NCBI RefSeq assembly: GCF_022711995.1
Contig: NZ_JALAHI010000086.1
Coordinates: 1 to 33,887 of the forward strand
Reading direction: 5' to 3'
DNA: 33,887 bases
From: Enterococcus sp.
GTDB taxonomy: Bacteria; Bacillota; Bacilli; Lactobacillales; Enterococcaceae
Part shown: piece by piece, positions 9,282-17,343 of the stretch
Layout: each line of letters begins with the position of its first letter
How positions within the stretch are numbered: position 1 is the stretch's first letter
Notes under the pieces: generated by a model
What the model saw: the letters and a program-made list of their open reading frames with translations, nothing else
The model's database searches: none
What the model was told of the DNA's origin: nothing
Program-made: the position numbers and the translations under genes

Positions 9282-9445
9282 TGCTGCTTTTAGTTTGGTC
9301 TTTTGGCACGTCGATGCCAGTGAGAGATAGCACAGGACTTGATTTTGCTCTATTATTAGGTAATGGTAACATAGGCGCAATCCTGCGGCATTCTTCGTTG
9401 ACTGTAGTCGAAGGATGTCGTATTTCTTTTGCGTCGAAAAATATC

Positions 9446-9466
9446 GCCGCTGAGAGCGGCTTTTTT
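9446..9466 (+). terminator. Intrinsic terminator upstream of recJ
   Basis: The stem GCCGCT / AGCGGC with a GAG loop is followed by six T residues. It ends the rnz-SDR-lapA unit about 165 nt beyond its last stop codon. Confidence 0.85.
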
Positions 9467-9497
9467 CGGCAACGCTTTTCTTTTCAAGGAAATATTT

Positions 9498-9505
9498 GCT
9501 ATAAT
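9498..9505 (+). promoter_or_regulatory. Extended -10 promoter of recJ
   Basis: TGCTATAAT is a TGn-extended perfect -10. The -35 region (TTTCTT near 9477) is poor, as is common for extended -10 promoters. AGGAG follows at 9515-9519, then the GTG start at 9527. Confidence 0.6.
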
Positions 9506-9526
9506 TAACAGGTTAGGAGTGATTGT

Positions 9527-11827
9527 GTGAAGCGCGCAAACTTTCATTGGCTGAGACCAGAAAAACATGAATTATCAGCTGATTTCAAGGAAATGATCCA
9601 AGCAAAACGACTATCGCCACTGATAGGTCAATTATTATGGCAGCGTAATATCCGCACAGAAGAAGCTTTGCAACGCTTTTTAGAACCGGATTTGCAGCAG
9701 CTCCATGATCCATTTTTATTGTACGATATGGAAAAGGCTGTTGAGAGAATTCAAGCAGCGATTATGAATGGGGAGCGCATTCTGATTTATGGGGATTATG
9801 ATGCAGATGGTATCACCAGTACAACGGTTTTAAAAGAAGCATTGGAACTATTAGGTGCAGAGGTGGAATATTATTTGCCCAATCGCTTTACGGATGGGTA
9901 TGGCCCCAATCTTTCTGTCTATCAAGAAAAAATTGCCGCCGGTGTACAGTTGATCCTGACTGTCGATAATGGGGTTTCCGGTCATGAAGCATTGGCGTAT
10001 GCTAAGTCCGCGCAAGTGGATGTCATCGTTACCGATCACCATGAGTTGCCGCCGGAATTGCCGGAGGCGTATGCGATTATTCATCCAAGGCATCCTTTAG
10101 GAAATTATCCATTTCCTGATTTAGCTGGAGTAGGGGTCGCATTCAAGGTTGCTACGGCATTGTTAGAAGAAGTACCGGTAGAACTATTGGATCTTGTGGC
10201 AATTGGGACGATTGCGGACATGGTCTCCTTGACTAGCGAAAATCGGGTGCTAGTAACGAATGGGTTAAAAATGATTCAGCAGACCGAACGGGCAGGACTT
10301 TCTGCTTTGATCGAGATCAGCGGCTTGAAAAAACGCACCATTAATGAGACGGACATTGGCTTTGCCATCGGACCCCGGTTAAATGCCATTGGTCGCTTAG
10401 AGGACGCCACCCCTGGGGTGACATTGATGTCGACATTTGATCCTGAGGAGGCACAGGCCTTAGCCAAACAATTGGATACGATCAATCAAAAGCGTAAGCA
10501 GTACGTGGAAACGATTTTGAAAGAAGCTCAGACGCTGCTTTCAGATGCTAATCAAGTCCATTTGATCGTGGGAGAGGATTGGCATGAAGGTGTTTTAGGA
10601 ATCGTAGCTGGTCGATTGATGCAGCAGACAGGCAAGCCAGTTCTGGTATTGACGAAAAAAAGCAATGGGATCGCGAAAGGTTCTGGGCGAAGCGTTGCGG
10701 CTTTAAACTTATTTGAGATGCTCTCAGGTATGCGGGAAATGTTTACCAGTTTTGGTGGCCACCATGCAGCGGTAGGACTTAGTGTACCCATCGATCACCT
10801 TTCGATGCTGCAAGAGCGAATGAACCAATACGTGATCGATAACCAGATCGACCTTTCCAGCGGGATTCCTTTGCCAATCGATGAAGAACTATCCCTAGCA
10901 GAAATTACGATCGATTTTATCGAGTCACTGAAGATTTTAGCTCCTTTTGGTACGGATAATCCGATTCCTAAGTTTTTGATCAGCAATATCTCTGCGGATA
11001 ACGGTAGACAAATCGGTACGGAGAATCAGCATTTGAAAGTAAGTCTCATCGATGAAGAAAATGGTCAATTGGATGTGATCGGTTTTGGATTTGGCTCGCA
11101 GCTAGTAGAGTTCAAGAGCGAGGGCTTAGCGGTCGTTGGCCAATTATCTGTCAATGAATGGAATGGCAAGAAGAAGCCGCAGCTAATGCTGGAAGACTTT
11201 GAAGTCAATGGCATGCAGTTATACGATTTGCGATCAAAGAAAAATCGCCAAGGAATGACCCTCGATGCGCAGACATTAGGCATTACCTTTTCCGATAAAC
11301 TGTCATCAGAGATGCAACAATTTTGTCCGCATATTCATGTTTTTCAAACCCTCGACGAACTAAGAGACGCTTTTAACGCAGGTGATTATACGCAATTGGC
11401 CTTTTTGGACTGTCCAGATAGGAAAGAGTTGCTGAAGGAAATTATCCAAGAAATAACGGTTACTCGTGTCTATTTGATTTTGCTCTCGACAGAAGATGCT
11501 TATTTGGATGGGATTGGGACGAGAGAACAATACGGCCGCTTGTTTCAATTGATCAACCAGCAGAATGGAATCGATATTCGTTATAAACTGCCGATGGTCG
11601 CAAAGTATTTGCAGATCCCGGAAAAATTATTAATTTTTATGATTCAAGTGTTTTTTGACTTGAAATTTGTTACAATAAAAGATGGCGTTTTGAAAAAAGT
11701 CCCTGATCCAGTGAATACACCGCTTACAGAGAGTGTCCTGTATCAGCAGCGACTGGCAAAAATCAAAACAGAAGAAGATTTATTAATGAGTGATTTATCA
11801 ACGATTCGTAAATGGTTGATATCTTAG
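9527..11827 (+). CDS. recJ: Single-stranded-DNA-specific exonuclease RecJ
   Basis: A 5'-to-3' single-strand DNA exonuclease for recombination and mismatch or base excision repair. The 766-aa product has the DHH phosphoesterase core: YGDYDADG at 88-95, VDNG at 146-149 and VTDHHE at 168-173. The DHHA1 motif GGHHAAVG is at 411-418, followed by an OB-like domain and a long C-terminal extension typical of Firmicute RecJ. GTG is the start, 7 nt after AGGAG. The apt ribosome binding site overlaps the recJ stop, so the two genes form an operon as in B. subtilis. Confidence 0.96.
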   Translation: MKRANFHWLRPEKHELSADFKEMIQAKRLSPLIGQLLWQRNIRTEEALQRFLEPDLQQLHDPFLLYDMEKAVERIQAAIMNGERILIYGDYDADGITSTTVLKEALELLGAEVEYYLPNRFTDGYGPNLSVYQEKIAAGVQLILTVDNGVSGHEALAYAKSAQVDVIVTDHHELPPELPEAYAIIHPRHPLGNYPFPDLAGVGVAFKVATALLEEVPVELLDLVAIGTIADMVSLTSENRVLVTNGLKMIQQTERAGLSALIEISGLKKRTINETDIGFAIGPRLNAIGRLEDATPGVTLMSTFDPEEAQALAKQLDTINQKRKQYVETILKEAQTLLSDANQVHLIVGEDWHEGVLGIVAGRLMQQTGKPVLVLTKKSNGIAKGSGRSVAALNLFEMLSGMREMFTSFGGHHAAVGLSVPIDHLSMLQERMNQYVIDNQIDLSSGIPLPIDEELSLAEITIDFIESLKILAPFGTDNPIPKFLISNISADNGRQIGTENQHLKVSLIDEENGQLDVIGFGFGSQLVEFKSEGLAVVGQLSVNEWNGKKKPQLMLEDFEVNGMQLYDLRSKKNRQGMTLDAQTLGITFSDKLSSEMQQFCPHIHVFQTLDELRDAFNAGDYTQLAFLDCPDRKELLKEIIQEITVTRVYLILLSTEDAYLDGIGTREQYGRLFQLINQQNGIDIRYKLPMVAKYLQIPEKLLIFMIQVFFDLKFVTIKDGVLKKVPDPVNTPLTESVLYQQRLAKIKTEEDLLMSDLSTIRKWLIS

Positions 11828-11838
11828 GAGGAAAAAAC

Positions 11839-12351
11839 ATGAATTTAAAAGACTATATTGCCAGCATTCCAGATTATCCGCAAGAAGGAATTGTCTTTCG
11901 CGATATTTCTCCATTGATGGCTGATGGCGAAGCGTATCGGTATGCCACACAACAAATCGTGGAGTACGCTCAGGAAAAAGGCATCGACATGGTTGTCGGT
12001 CCGGAAGCGCGCGGCTTTATCGTCGGTTGTCCAGTAGCCTATCAACTTGGAGTAGGTTTTGCTCCTGTTCGTAAAAAAGGAAAGTTGCCACGAAAAACGA
12101 TTGAAGCAACCTATGAAAAGGAATATGGCGTTGATATCTTAACCCTACATGAAGATGCCATCACTCCTGGTCAACGGGTATTGATCTGCGATGACCTGCT
12201 TGCTACTGGCGGTACGATCAAAGCGACTATTGAGCTTGTAGAAAAATTAGGCGGCGTCGTGGTTGGCTGCGCTTTTCTGATCGAGTTGATGGACCTTCAT
12301 GGCAGAGACAAAATCAAAGGCTATGAAATCAAAACACTGATGGAATATTGA
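11839..12351 (+). CDS. apt: Adenine phosphoribosyltransferase
   Basis: Salvages adenine to AMP using PRPP. The 170-aa length is typical. The PRPP-binding loop [13 protein letters not shown] is at 114-126, and the N-terminal region with [17 protein letters not shown] (10-26) is diagnostic of Apt. The start is ATG 11839, preceded by TAGGAGG at 11824-11830. That site overlaps the recJ stop (TAG 11825-11827), so the genes are cotranscribed and probably coupled. The strong hairpin at 12369-12412 ends the operon. Confidence 0.96.
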   Translation: MNLKDYIASIPDYPQEGIVFRDISPLMADGEAYRYATQQIVEYAQEKGIDMVVGPEARGFIVGCPVAYQLGVGFAPVRKKGKLPRKTIEATYEKEYGVDILTLHEDAITPGQRVLICDDLLATGGTIKATIELVEKLGGVVVGCAFLIELMDLHGRDKIKGYEIKTLMEY

Positions 12352-12368
12352 TCGAATAAACAGACTAA

Positions 12369-12412
12369 AAATAGAGGATAAAATCAACGACGGTTGATTT
12401 TATCCTCTATTT
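12369..12412. terminator. Bidirectional terminator after apt
   Basis: A 20-bp perfect inverted repeat (12369-12388 with 12393-12412) surrounds a GACG loop. T-rich tails lie on both sides. It can also end the convergent transcript of the SOS-box gene. Confidence 0.88.
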
Positions 12413-12440
12413 GTTTAGTAGTAGGAAAGAAGTGCCTCAT

Positions 12441-12516
12441 GGTCAACTTCAAGAAATTTTGATTTGTTTCTGAAGAAGTTGCCAACCTTTTTATGCCTTG
12501 CTCTGGCTTCGAGCAA
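12441..12516. repeat. Degenerate intergenic hairpin repeat
   Basis: GGTCAACTTC (12441-12450) pairs imperfectly with GAAGTTGCC (12475-12483). A second hairpin, TTGCTC / GAGCAA, lies at 12498-12516. The GAAGTTGCC motif resembles GGAAGTTGC and GGAAGTTAC in the intergenic DNA around 20815 and 20960, suggesting a decayed copy of the same repeat family. The second hairpin may help terminate the minus-strand gene. Confidence 0.4.
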
Positions 12517-12533
12517 TATTCTAAACCATCGAC

Positions 12534-12746
12534 CTATTGTTCATAATGATAAAAATCATGGTCGTGGTAATAACTTTGGTTTCTTTTACGTTCGGCTTGC
12601 CGGAATTTTTTTTCATCCCATAGCATGAACCACAGCATCATTAAAGGACAAAAAATCAGAACTGCACTGAGTACGCCAAAATAACCAATAATGATCCCGA
12701 TCAACAACACCCACAACATAAAACCAAATCGACGAACTGCTTTCAT
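12534..12746 (-). CDS. 70-aa membrane protein under LexA control (unknown)
   Basis: I do not recognise this protein. It starts with a short basic end (KAVRR), then has a continuous hydrophobic stretch at about 7-43 with a Gly-Tyr-Phe-Gly break, best read as a two-helix hairpin. A basic cytoplasmic segment (EKKFRQAERKR) follows, and the tail is rich in Tyr, His and Asp (YYHDHDFYHYEQ). The start is ATG 12746: AAGGAG (12760-12755) is 8 nt upstream, while the in-frame GTG at 12755 overlaps that site. Its promoter carries two LexA boxes, so it should be induced by DNA damage. It lies directly downstream of lexA but has its own promoter after the lexA terminator. Possible roles, by analogy with YneA, SosA or TisB, are division inhibition or membrane stress; none is shown. 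Confidence 0.78.
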   Translation of the reverse strand: MKAVRRFGFMLWVLLIGIIIGYFGVLSAVLIFCPLMMLWFMLWDEKKFRQAERKRNQSYYHDHDFYHYEQ

Positions 12747-12770
12747 TATTTTCACTCCTTATAAAAAATG

Positions 12771-12784
12771 CGAACTTATGTTTG
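12771..12784. promoter_or_regulatory. LexA (SOS) box at the start of transcription
   Basis: CGAACTTATGTTTG fits the Gram-positive LexA consensus CGAAC-N4-GTTYG in both half-sites. It covers the expected transcription start of the 70-aa membrane protein gene, just downstream of its -10. Confidence 0.85.
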
Positions 12785-12791
12785 TAAAATC

Positions 12792-12820
12792 ATTATACGA
12801 ATGTTTGTTCGGTTTGTAAA
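12792..12820 (-). promoter_or_regulatory. SOS promoter of the 70-aa membrane protein gene
   Basis: On the minus strand TTTACA (12820-12815), a 17-bp spacer and a perfect TATAAT (12797-12792) form a strong promoter. It starts right after the T tract of the lexA terminator. Confidence 0.85.
12798..12811. promoter_or_regulatory. LexA (SOS) box in the promoter spacer
   Basis: On the minus strand CGAACAAACATTCG matches CGAAC-RNRY-GTTYG with one change (A for G). It fills 14 of the 17 spacer bases between -35 and -10 and abuts the -10, so bound LexA would block RNA polymerase. Confidence 0.83.
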
Positions 12821-12825
12821 GAGGA

Positions 12826-12856
12826 AATAAAAAAATCTTCGGAAATTCGAAGATTT
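12826..12856 (-). terminator. Terminator of lexA
   Basis: Read on the minus strand, the stem AAATCTTCG / CGAAGATTT with a 6-nt loop is followed by a run of T residues. It separates lexA from the SOS promoter of the next gene. Confidence 0.87.
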
Positions 12857-12866
12857 AAGGAAATTA

Positions 12867-13487
12867 TTATAATAAGTGACGGTAGAGACCAACGACTAAT
12901 CCAAGAATCGTCACATCTGGTAAGATGATCGGTTCGAGGTAATCATTCTCCGGTTGCAAGCGGATGTGATCTTTTTCTTTGAAGAATCTCTTACAAGTTG
13001 CTTCATCTTCATCGGTCATTGCAATTACGATGTCGCCGTTTTGAGCGCTTTGCTGTTTGCGGACAATGACTTGGTCACCATCTAATATTCCGGCGTTGAT
13101 CATACTTTCACCGCGAATCGTCAACATGAATAAACTGCCGGTACTATTCGCTAAATCCGGCGGTATTGGGAAAAAATCAGAGGCATCTTCTACTGCCAAG
13201 ATTGGTTCGCCAGCTGTTACCACCCCTAGCATTGGGATTGAGTTAGGCTGAACATCGATTTTTTCTAATCCGGAGGAAGTCAATTCAATCGCTCTTGGTT
13301 TTGTTGGGTCGCGTAAAATCAAGCCTTTTTTTTCAAGTCTAGATAAATGTCCGTGGACGGTAGAAGTAGAGGATAGCTGAACGGCTTCGCCAATTTCGCG
13401 AACAGTCGGCGGATAGCCTTTTTCAGTGACTCGTGTATGAATAAACTTAAGAATCTCGATTTGACGATTTTCTGTTCGTTTTGCCAA
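12867..13487 (-). CDS. lexA: SOS-response repressor LexA
   Basis: Represses SOS genes and cleaves itself when stimulated by RecA filaments. The 206-aa product has an N-terminal winged helix (about 1-70). The cleavage bond is Ala92-Gly93 (VTAGEP). The Ser128 (RGESM) and Lys166 catalytic dyad match the spacing in B. subtilis LexA. The start is taken as TTG 13487, 8 nt after AAGAAGG, giving the usual MAKRTENRQ opening. A GTG nine bases upstream overlaps the ribosome binding site. A LexA box overlaps the -35, indicating autoregulation. It is divergent from ynzC and tkt, as in B. subtilis, but the yneA and yneB genes normally in between are missing. Confidence 0.96.
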   Translation of the reverse strand: MAKRTENRQIEILKFIHTRVTEKGYPPTVREIGEAVQLSSTSTVHGHLSRLEKKGLILRDPTKPRAIELTSSGLEKIDVQPNSIPMLGVVTAGEPILAVEDASDFFPIPPDLANSTGSLFMLTIRGESMINAGILDGDQVIVRKQQSAQNGDIVIAMTDEDEATCKRFFKEKDHIRLQPENDYLEPIILPDVTILGLVVGLYRHLL

Positions 13488-13517
13488 AACTGACACCTTC
13501 TTTCATTTGATAACCCT

Positions 13518-13546
13518 AGTGTACCATAGGAGAAACGACAATTCAA
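13518..13546 (-). promoter_or_regulatory. Promoter of lexA
   Basis: On the minus strand TTGAAT (13546-13541), a 17-bp spacer and TACACT (13523-13518) lie about 30 nt before the lexA start. Confidence 0.65.
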
Positions 13547-13557
13547 ACAAATGTTCG
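13544..13557. promoter_or_regulatory. LexA box in the lexA-ynzC intergenic region
   Basis: CAAACAAATGTTCG matches the Gram-positive LexA box with one change in the left half-site. It overlaps the lexA -35 and should give autoregulation. It may also affect the divergent ynzC promoter. Confidence 0.83.
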
Positions 13558-13624
13558 CTTTTTGTCGCTATTGTTTTTTTGTCTAGTTTTGTATAAGATA
13601 AGTAAGTAAAAGGGAGGTGTCGAA

Positions 13625-13864
13625 ATGTTATCTAAAGAAAAATTAGCACGTATCAATGAGTTAGCCAAAAAGAAAAAAGAACAAGGGTTATCTGCTGATG
13701 AAACCATCGAACAGCAAAAGCTTCGTGAAGAGTATTTACACGCTTTTCGTGGCGGAATGCGACACCACATTGAAGGCATGAAAATCGTTGATCTGGAAGG
13801 CCAAGATGTCACACCGGAAAAATTAAAGGAAATCCAAAAGAAAAAAGGATTACATGGCAGATAA
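13625..13864 (+). CDS. ynzC: DUF896 protein, YnzC-like
   Basis: The 79-aa protein matches the DUF896 (YnzC) family, a small helical-hairpin protein of unknown function in Firmicutes. It has a Lys/Glu-rich N-terminal helical pair (about 4-40) and the conserved [19 protein letters not shown] region at about 35-53. In B. subtilis ynzC belongs to the LexA-regulated yneA-yneB-ynzC operon divergent from lexA. Here it is the first gene on that side and may share the LexA box at 13544-13557. GGGAGGTG at 13612-13619 precedes the ATG. It is followed by tkt, which has its own promoter. Confidence 0.88.
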   Translation: MLSKEKLARINELAKKKKEQGLSADETIEQQKLREEYLHAFRGGMRHHIEGMKIVDLEGQDVTPEKLKEIQKKKGLHGR

Positions 13865-13887
13865 AGATGAATTCCTTTTCATTCCTA

Positions 13888-13916
13888 TTGAAATCCTCAG
13901 AAAAATCACGTATAAT
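13888..13916 (+). promoter_or_regulatory. Promoter of tkt
   Basis: TTGAAA (13888-13893), a 17-bp spacer and a perfect TATAAT (13911-13916) form a strong vegetative promoter. Confidence 0.8.
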
Positions 13917-13964
13917 ATGAGGTGTAATAAAGGTAAAAAAAACCTAAATTAGGAGGAATTACCA

Positions 13965-15962
13965 TTGTTTGATAAAATCGATCAATTAGGTGTCAACACT
14001 CTTCGTACATTAAGTATCGAAGCCGTACAAAAAGCAAATTCAGGACATCCCGGTCTACCGATGGGGGCAGCGCCAATGGCGTACGCTTTGTGGACCAAGC
14101 ACTTGAAAGTCAACCCAACAACTTCTAGAAACTGGATCGACCGCGACCGGTTCGTCTTGTCTGCTGGACATGGTTCTGCACTGCTTTACAGCTTGCTGCA
14201 TGTTTCTGGCTATCAAGTAACGACGGAGGATTTGAAAAATTTCCGCCAATGGGGCAGCAAAACACCAGGACATCCTGAAGTTGGCCATACGGATGGCGTG
14301 GAAGCAACGACTGGACCACTAGGACAAGGGATCGCAATGGCTGTAGGGATGGCGATGGCAGAAGAACATTTAGCAGCTACTTACAATCGCGACGAATACA
14401 ATGTGATCGATCACTATACGTATGCATTGTGTGGCGACGGCGACTTGATGGAAGGTGTTTCTCAAGAGGCAGCTTCAATGGCTGGTCATATGAAGCTGGA
14501 CAAATTGATCGTTTTATACGATTCCAATGATATCTCATTAGATGGTCCGACCTCAAAAGCCTTTACAGAAAATGTTGGCGCACGTTTTGAAGCTTATGGT
14601 TGGCAACATATATTGGTGAAAGATGGCAATGACTTAGAAGCCATCTCGCAAGCCATTGAAGCAGCGAAAGCTGAAACAGAGAAACCAACATTGATCGAAA
14701 TCAAAACAGTGATTGGCTATGGCGCACCGAATCAAGGAACGTCTGCTGTTCACGGGGCACCATTAGGCGCTGAAGGAATCTCGGCAGCCAAAGCAATCTA
14801 TGGCTGGGAATATCCTGAATTCACCGTACCAGAAGAAGTAGCTGCTCGTTTTAAAGAAACGATGATCGATGAAGGCCAAAAAGCCGAAGCAAAATGGCAC
14901 GAGAAATTTGCTGCTTATAAAGCGGCTTATCCAGAATTGGCTGCACAGTTTGAACAAGCGGTTGCTGGTGAACTACCAGCCGACTGGGATGCAGAACTGC
15001 CAACGTATGAAGTCGGTAGCTCACAAGCCAGCCGTGTTTCTAGTAAAGAAATGATTCAAGCTCTTTCAAAAGCTATCCCAAGCCTATGGGGAGGATCTGC
15101 CGATCTATCTGGTTCAAACAACACAATGGTGGCAGCAGAGAAAGATTTTGAGCCTGGGCAATATGAAGGCCGCAACATTTGGTTTGGTGTGCGGGAATTT
15201 GCGATGGCTGCAGCTATGAACGGGATCCAATTACATGGAGGTACGCGAGTATATGGCGGTACATTCTTTGTCTTTGTGGATTACTTACGTCCAGCTGTAC
15301 GCTTATCTGCTTTACAACATGCACCTGTCATCTATGTATTGACTCATGATTCTGTGGCTGTCGGTGAAGATGGACCAACTCATGAACCAATTGAACAATT
15401 GGCAAGCGTTCGTTGTATGCCAAATGTGCAAGTGATTCGACCAGCAGATGGCAATGAAACCCGCGCTGCCTGGAAAATTGCTTTGCAAACAACGGATAAA
15501 CCAACGGTCTTAGTATTAAGCCGTCAAAACTTACCAGTGTTAGCTGGTACACAAAGCCATGTAGAAGAAAATGTGGCTAAAGGTGGATATGTAGTTTCTA
15601 AACAAACTGGGGACACACCAGAAGGGATCTTGATCGCTACTGGTTCAGAAGTGAATCTAGCGGTAGAAGCGCAAGCCAAACTAGCAGAAGCTGGTGTGGA
15701 TGTCTCTGTCGTCTCCTTGCCAAGCTTTGACTTGTTTGACGCACAATCGGAAGAATACAAAGAAAGCGTCTTACCGAAAGCAGTGAAAAAACGCGTAGCC
15801 ATTGAAGCAGCTTCACCATTTGGCTGGGATCGTTACTTAGGCTGCAAAGGCAAAGTCATTGCGATTGATCATTTCGGTGCCTCAGCACCAGGAAACAAAG
15901 TATTGGAAGAATTTGGCTTTACAGTTGAAAATGTTGTGGCTACTTTCCAATCAATTAACTAA
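13965..15962 (+). CDS. tkt: Transketolase
   Basis: Thiamine-diphosphate enzyme moving two-carbon ketol units in the pentose phosphate pathway. The 665-aa length is standard. Visible features are the N-terminal SGHPGLPMG (26-34), the thiamine-diphosphate motif GDGDLMEG (157-164), the central pyrimidine-binding domain with [10 protein letters not shown], and a C-terminal domain with [10 protein letters not shown]. The start is TTG 13965, 8 nt after AGGAGG (13951-13956), with no suitable ATG nearby. Its position after ynzC matches B. subtilis. It ends in an unusually branched terminator. Confidence 0.97.
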   Translation: MFDKIDQLGVNTLRTLSIEAVQKANSGHPGLPMGAAPMAYALWTKHLKVNPTTSRNWIDRDRFVLSAGHGSALLYSLLHVSGYQVTTEDLKNFRQWGSKTPGHPEVGHTDGVEATTGPLGQGIAMAVGMAMAEEHLAATYNRDEYNVIDHYTYALCGDGDLMEGVSQEAASMAGHMKLDKLIVLYDSNDISLDGPTSKAFTENVGARFEAYGWQHILVKDGNDLEAISQAIEAAKAETEKPTLIEIKTVIGYGAPNQGTSAVHGAPLGAEGISAAKAIYGWEYPEFTVPEEVAARFKETMIDEGQKAEAKWHEKFAAYKAAYPELAAQFEQAVAGELPADWDAELPTYEVGSSQASRVSSKEMIQALSKAIPSLWGGSADLSGSNNTMVAAEKDFEPGQYEGRNIWFGVREFAMAAAMNGIQLHGGTRVYGGTFFVFVDYLRPAVRLSALQHAPVIYVLTHDSVAVGEDGPTHEPIEQLASVRCMPNVQVIRPADGNETRAAWKIALQTTDKPTVLVLSRQNLPVLAGTQSHVEENVAKGGYVVSKQTGDTPEGILIATGSEVNLAVEAQAKLAEAGVDVSVVSLPSFDLFDAQSEEYKESVLPKAVKKRVAIEAASPFGWDRYLGCKGKVIAIDHFGASAPGNKVLEEFGFTVENVVATFQSIN

Positions 15963-15975
15963 ATCAATAAAACAG

Positions 15976-16086
15976 GTTAGCGACTAACGTTAGCAAACAA
16001 AAATCCGAAGGCTCTCACCACTAGTCAAAAAGCACGATGTGCCAATGACACTTGCGGAAACGCAAGGGGAGTCCTGCGGATTTTTT
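15976..16086 (+). terminator. Branched terminator structure after tkt
   Basis: A small hairpin, GTTAG-CGA-CTAAC (15976-15988), precedes a long outer stem (15999-16014 with 16069-16086) ending in TTTTTT. The outer stem encloses two further helices. One is GTCA...TGAC carrying a GCAC-GAT-GTGC hairpin (16024-16049); the other is CTTGCG-GAAA-CGCAAG (16051-16066), which has a GNRA tetraloop. Termination is likely. The extra helices suggest a folded RNA 3' end or a small RNA. Confidence 0.7.
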
Positions 16087-16115
16087 GATTGGGCAAGAAC
16101 TACTGACACCCTCCC

Positions 16116-16182
16116 GTTTTTTTAAAGACTTTTCCGTTTTTGCCGCAAAAATGATTTTTAAGGGAAAAGACTTTTAAAAAAC
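16116..16182. repeat. Long imperfect inverted repeat before the GH73 gene promoter
   Basis: The arm at 16116-16135 is complementary to 16162-16182 at 18 of 20 positions. The spacer holds a smaller hairpin, TTTTTG-CCG-CAAAAA (16137-16151). It ends 16 bp upstream of the -35 of the glucosaminidase gene. It could be an additional terminator or a regulatory site. Confidence 0.65.
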
Positions 16183-16198
16183 TATTAAGTTGCTAAAG

Positions 16199-16227
16199 TT
16201 GCATAGAAAAAGATTTTTCCGTATAAT
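16199..16227 (+). promoter_or_regulatory. Promoter of the LysM glucosaminidase gene
   Basis: TTGCAT (16199-16204), a 17-bp spacer and a perfect TATAAT (16222-16227) lie 42 nt before the start codon. Confidence 0.7.
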
Positions 16228-16269
16228 GACTTTATTGTTTAATAGGAATCAGGACTATGGAGGAAAAGA

Positions 16270-17136
16270 ATGAAAAATTATCAAACCCGCAGTGAAAGAC
16301 ATATCCGCCAACAAAAAGCAGTGATGCCTCGCCCAAGTAAACGAGCAATGATTTCATTGGTTGGTGCCGGATTGGCATTGTCACCAGCGGTGGTCGCGTT
16401 ACTTCCGGAACAGGTCCAAGCAAGTGAATATCAAGCGTCCAGTCAAGGGATTGCCAATTTTATCGAACAAATCGGTTGGTCTGCTCAGGATGTGGCTGCT
16501 AACAACGATCTTTATGCTTCAGTAATGATCGCGCAAGCTATCTTGGAAAGCGGCTACGGCTCATCCACATTATCCAATGCGCCATACTACAACCTGTTTG
16601 GGGTCAAAGGGTCTTATAATGGTCAATCTGTTTATTTACCAACAAATGAGTATATCAATGGCCAATGGGTCGTGATGAACGAACCGTTTCGCCAATATAA
16701 TTCTTACTGGGAGTCATTTCAAGACCACGCCAATGTTTTGAGAAGCACGAGCTTCACTACTGGTAATCCGCATTATAGTGGGGTTTGGAAAAGCCAAACA
16801 ACTTCTTTCTATGATGCCACCAGCTATTTGACAGGTCGTTATGCTACGGATCCGGGGTATGCCCAAAAATTGAATTGGCTGATCGAAACCTATCAGTTGA
16901 CACGATTTGATACGCCAAGCACCGCTGCAACAACGACTTCTGTAACGACGACACAATCTACAACAACAACGACACAAACGACACAAACACAAAGTACGGG
17001 TCAAAGCTATGTGGTCGCTTCTGGGGACAGTCTTTGGGACATTGCATCACGTTTTGGCACAACGGTGGATCAAATTATGGCTGACAACGGCTTGAGCAGT
17101 GATTTGATCGTCGTGGGTCAAGAATTGATTGTCTGA
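16270..17136 (+). CDS. Secreted GH73 glucosaminidase with LysM domain
   Basis: A wall hydrolase that should cleave glycan strands of peptidoglycan. The 288-aa precursor has a long basic N-region and hydrophobic core (about 26-45), with likely signal cleavage after VQAS near residue 52. The glucosaminidase domain (about 55-213) has the probable catalytic Glu93 in AILESGYGSS and the YNLFGVKG motif near 107-114. A Thr/Gln-rich linker (about 216-246) leads to a single C-terminal LysM domain (about 247-288) for wall binding. With one LysM it is much smaller than AtlA-type autolysins and may act in remodelling or cell separation. GGAGG lies 8 nt before the ATG. It is monocistronic. Confidence 0.9.
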   Translation: MKNYQTRSERHIRQQKAVMPRPSKRAMISLVGAGLALSPAVVALLPEQVQASEYQASSQGIANFIEQIGWSAQDVAANNDLYASVMIAQAILESGYGSSTLSNAPYYNLFGVKGSYNGQSVYLPTNEYINGQWVVMNEPFRQYNSYWESFQDHANVLRSTSFTTGNPHYSGVWKSQTTSFYDATSYLTGRYATDPGYAQKLNWLIETYQLTRFDTPSTAATTTSVTTTQSTTTTTQTTQTQSTGQSYVVASGDSLWDIASRFGTTVDQIMADNGLSSDLIVVGQELIV

Positions 17137-17188
17137 TTTTAGCTATTTAGTTTGACAACGACTAAATTTCAATAAATAATTTCACAAA

Positions 17189-17243
17189 ACTTTTGCTTTT
17201 CTGCTCTTTTTTAGTAACAAAAAGAGGAAAGTAAAAGTTTTTT
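17189..17243 (+). terminator. Intrinsic terminator after the glucosaminidase gene
   Basis: A long imperfect stem pairs ACTTTTGCTTTTCTGCTC (17189-17206) and the following T run with 17218-17238. A T run follows. Confidence 0.75.
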
Positions 17244-17343
17244 CTTTGTGAAAAAAACCTAAAAATTTGGAAAACGCTAACTTTTTGTTCGCAAGTCTGT
17301 CTTTTTTTAGGTAGAATAAGAATATGAACTGGAGGGATTGCAA

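Noticed and set aside
9281-9508. 75-codon frame between lapA and recJ
   Set aside because: It runs through the terminator at 9446-9466, has no ribosome binding site and its translation looks random. The 9282-9445 stretch holds only weak hairpins, such as CATTCTTCG / CGAAGGATG at 9389-9417.
17244-17343. T-box or S-box leader for cysK
   Set aside because: The leader between the likely promoter and the start is only about 25 nt, too short for such a riboswitch, and lacks the T-box sequence.
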